A DNA stretch of 64,000 nucleotides. It comes from an uncultured Aquimarina sp. (GTDB taxonomy: Bacteria > Bacteroidota > Bacteroidia > Flavobacteriales > Flavobacteriaceae). Of the stretch, positions 63,914 to 64,000 are shown one piece after another. Positions within the stretch are counted from its first letter, which is position 1. Each line of letters begins with the position of its first letter. Where the stretch lies: positions 96,594 through 160,593 of the forward strand of contig CANNBP010000015.1 of NCBI GenBank assembly GCA_947502885.1, written 5' to 3'. The notes under the pieces are model-generated. The model did not search any database. It was not told the origin of the DNA and saw nothing but the letters and a program-made list of their open reading frames with translations. The position numbers and the translations under genes were made by a program.

Positions 63914-64000
63914 AATCGTATGCTACAGGTTCCAATCATTACAGATCATAACAAGCAACTAATAAGTTAACATATTGATTTAAATATAATACAAGTAAAC

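Overview
The window looks like chromosome of a marine member of the Flavobacteriaceae (Bacteroidota). The DNA is AT-rich, and the window carries a gliding/type IX secretion (T9SS) locus (gldJ, porV), a relic of a T9SS sorting domain, LytTR and TPR-kinase signalling, an NhaB Na+/H+ antiporter and an IS1182-type element related to Bacteroidetes copies. The genus (for example Aquimarina or a relative) is a guess.

Layout. 1-3.3 kb: 3' part of an alpha-2-macroglobulin gene, then a palindrome-rich gap. 3.3-18 kb: housekeeping and accessory genes, including an AsmA-like protein, a PLP decarboxylase with a divergent LysR regulator, two acetyltransferases, a sprT-manC-DUF389 operon, a DUF4349 lipoprotein, a membrane protein/lipoprotein pair, an SDR and an M28 peptidase. 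18.2-19 kb: a decayed beta-propeller/T9SS gene. 19-27.4 kb: pdhC, pdhA, cdd and porV on the minus strand, divergent from gldJ and murF. The sortase gene porU, expected between porV and gldJ, is not there.

27.6-42.8 kb is a catabolic island for collagen-like and proline-rich peptides. It encodes a DUF885 peptidase, two M24 Xaa-Pro peptidases and an S37-type tripeptidyl aminopeptidase. It also encodes a trans-4-hydroxyproline route (epimerase, D-hydroxyproline dehydrogenase, 2-oxoglutarate semialdehyde dehydrogenase) and a trans-3-hydroxyproline route (dehydratase and pyrroline-2-carboxylate reductase), with an AraC regulator at the end. The deaminase gene that should head the 4-hydroxyproline operon (27601-27914) is a pseudogene with two stops and a large internal deletion.

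The most striking structure is at 43340-46002: an intact gene of the same superfamily (DHDPS/deaminase) lies between two decayed IS1182-family copies. The outer ends are 17-bp inverted repeats abutted by a 9-bp target duplication. The insertion split the terminator hairpin of a tRNA-Val gene. I read it as a composite transposon that may have re-supplied the lost step.

46-64 kb: two identical tRNA-Val genes, folC, a TonB/ExbD/ExbB set, nhaB, an amino-acid dehydrogenase, acyl-CoA dehydrogenase, and a three-gene GH109/GHMP-kinase/nucleotidyltransferase operon. These are followed by a signalling cluster: LytS-type TPR kinase, LytTR regulator, a double-glycine-leader peptide, a TlpA-like thioredoxin and a hybrid TPR kinase. 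The window ends with a 5S rRNA gene, the 3' end of an rRNA operon that continues off the right edge.
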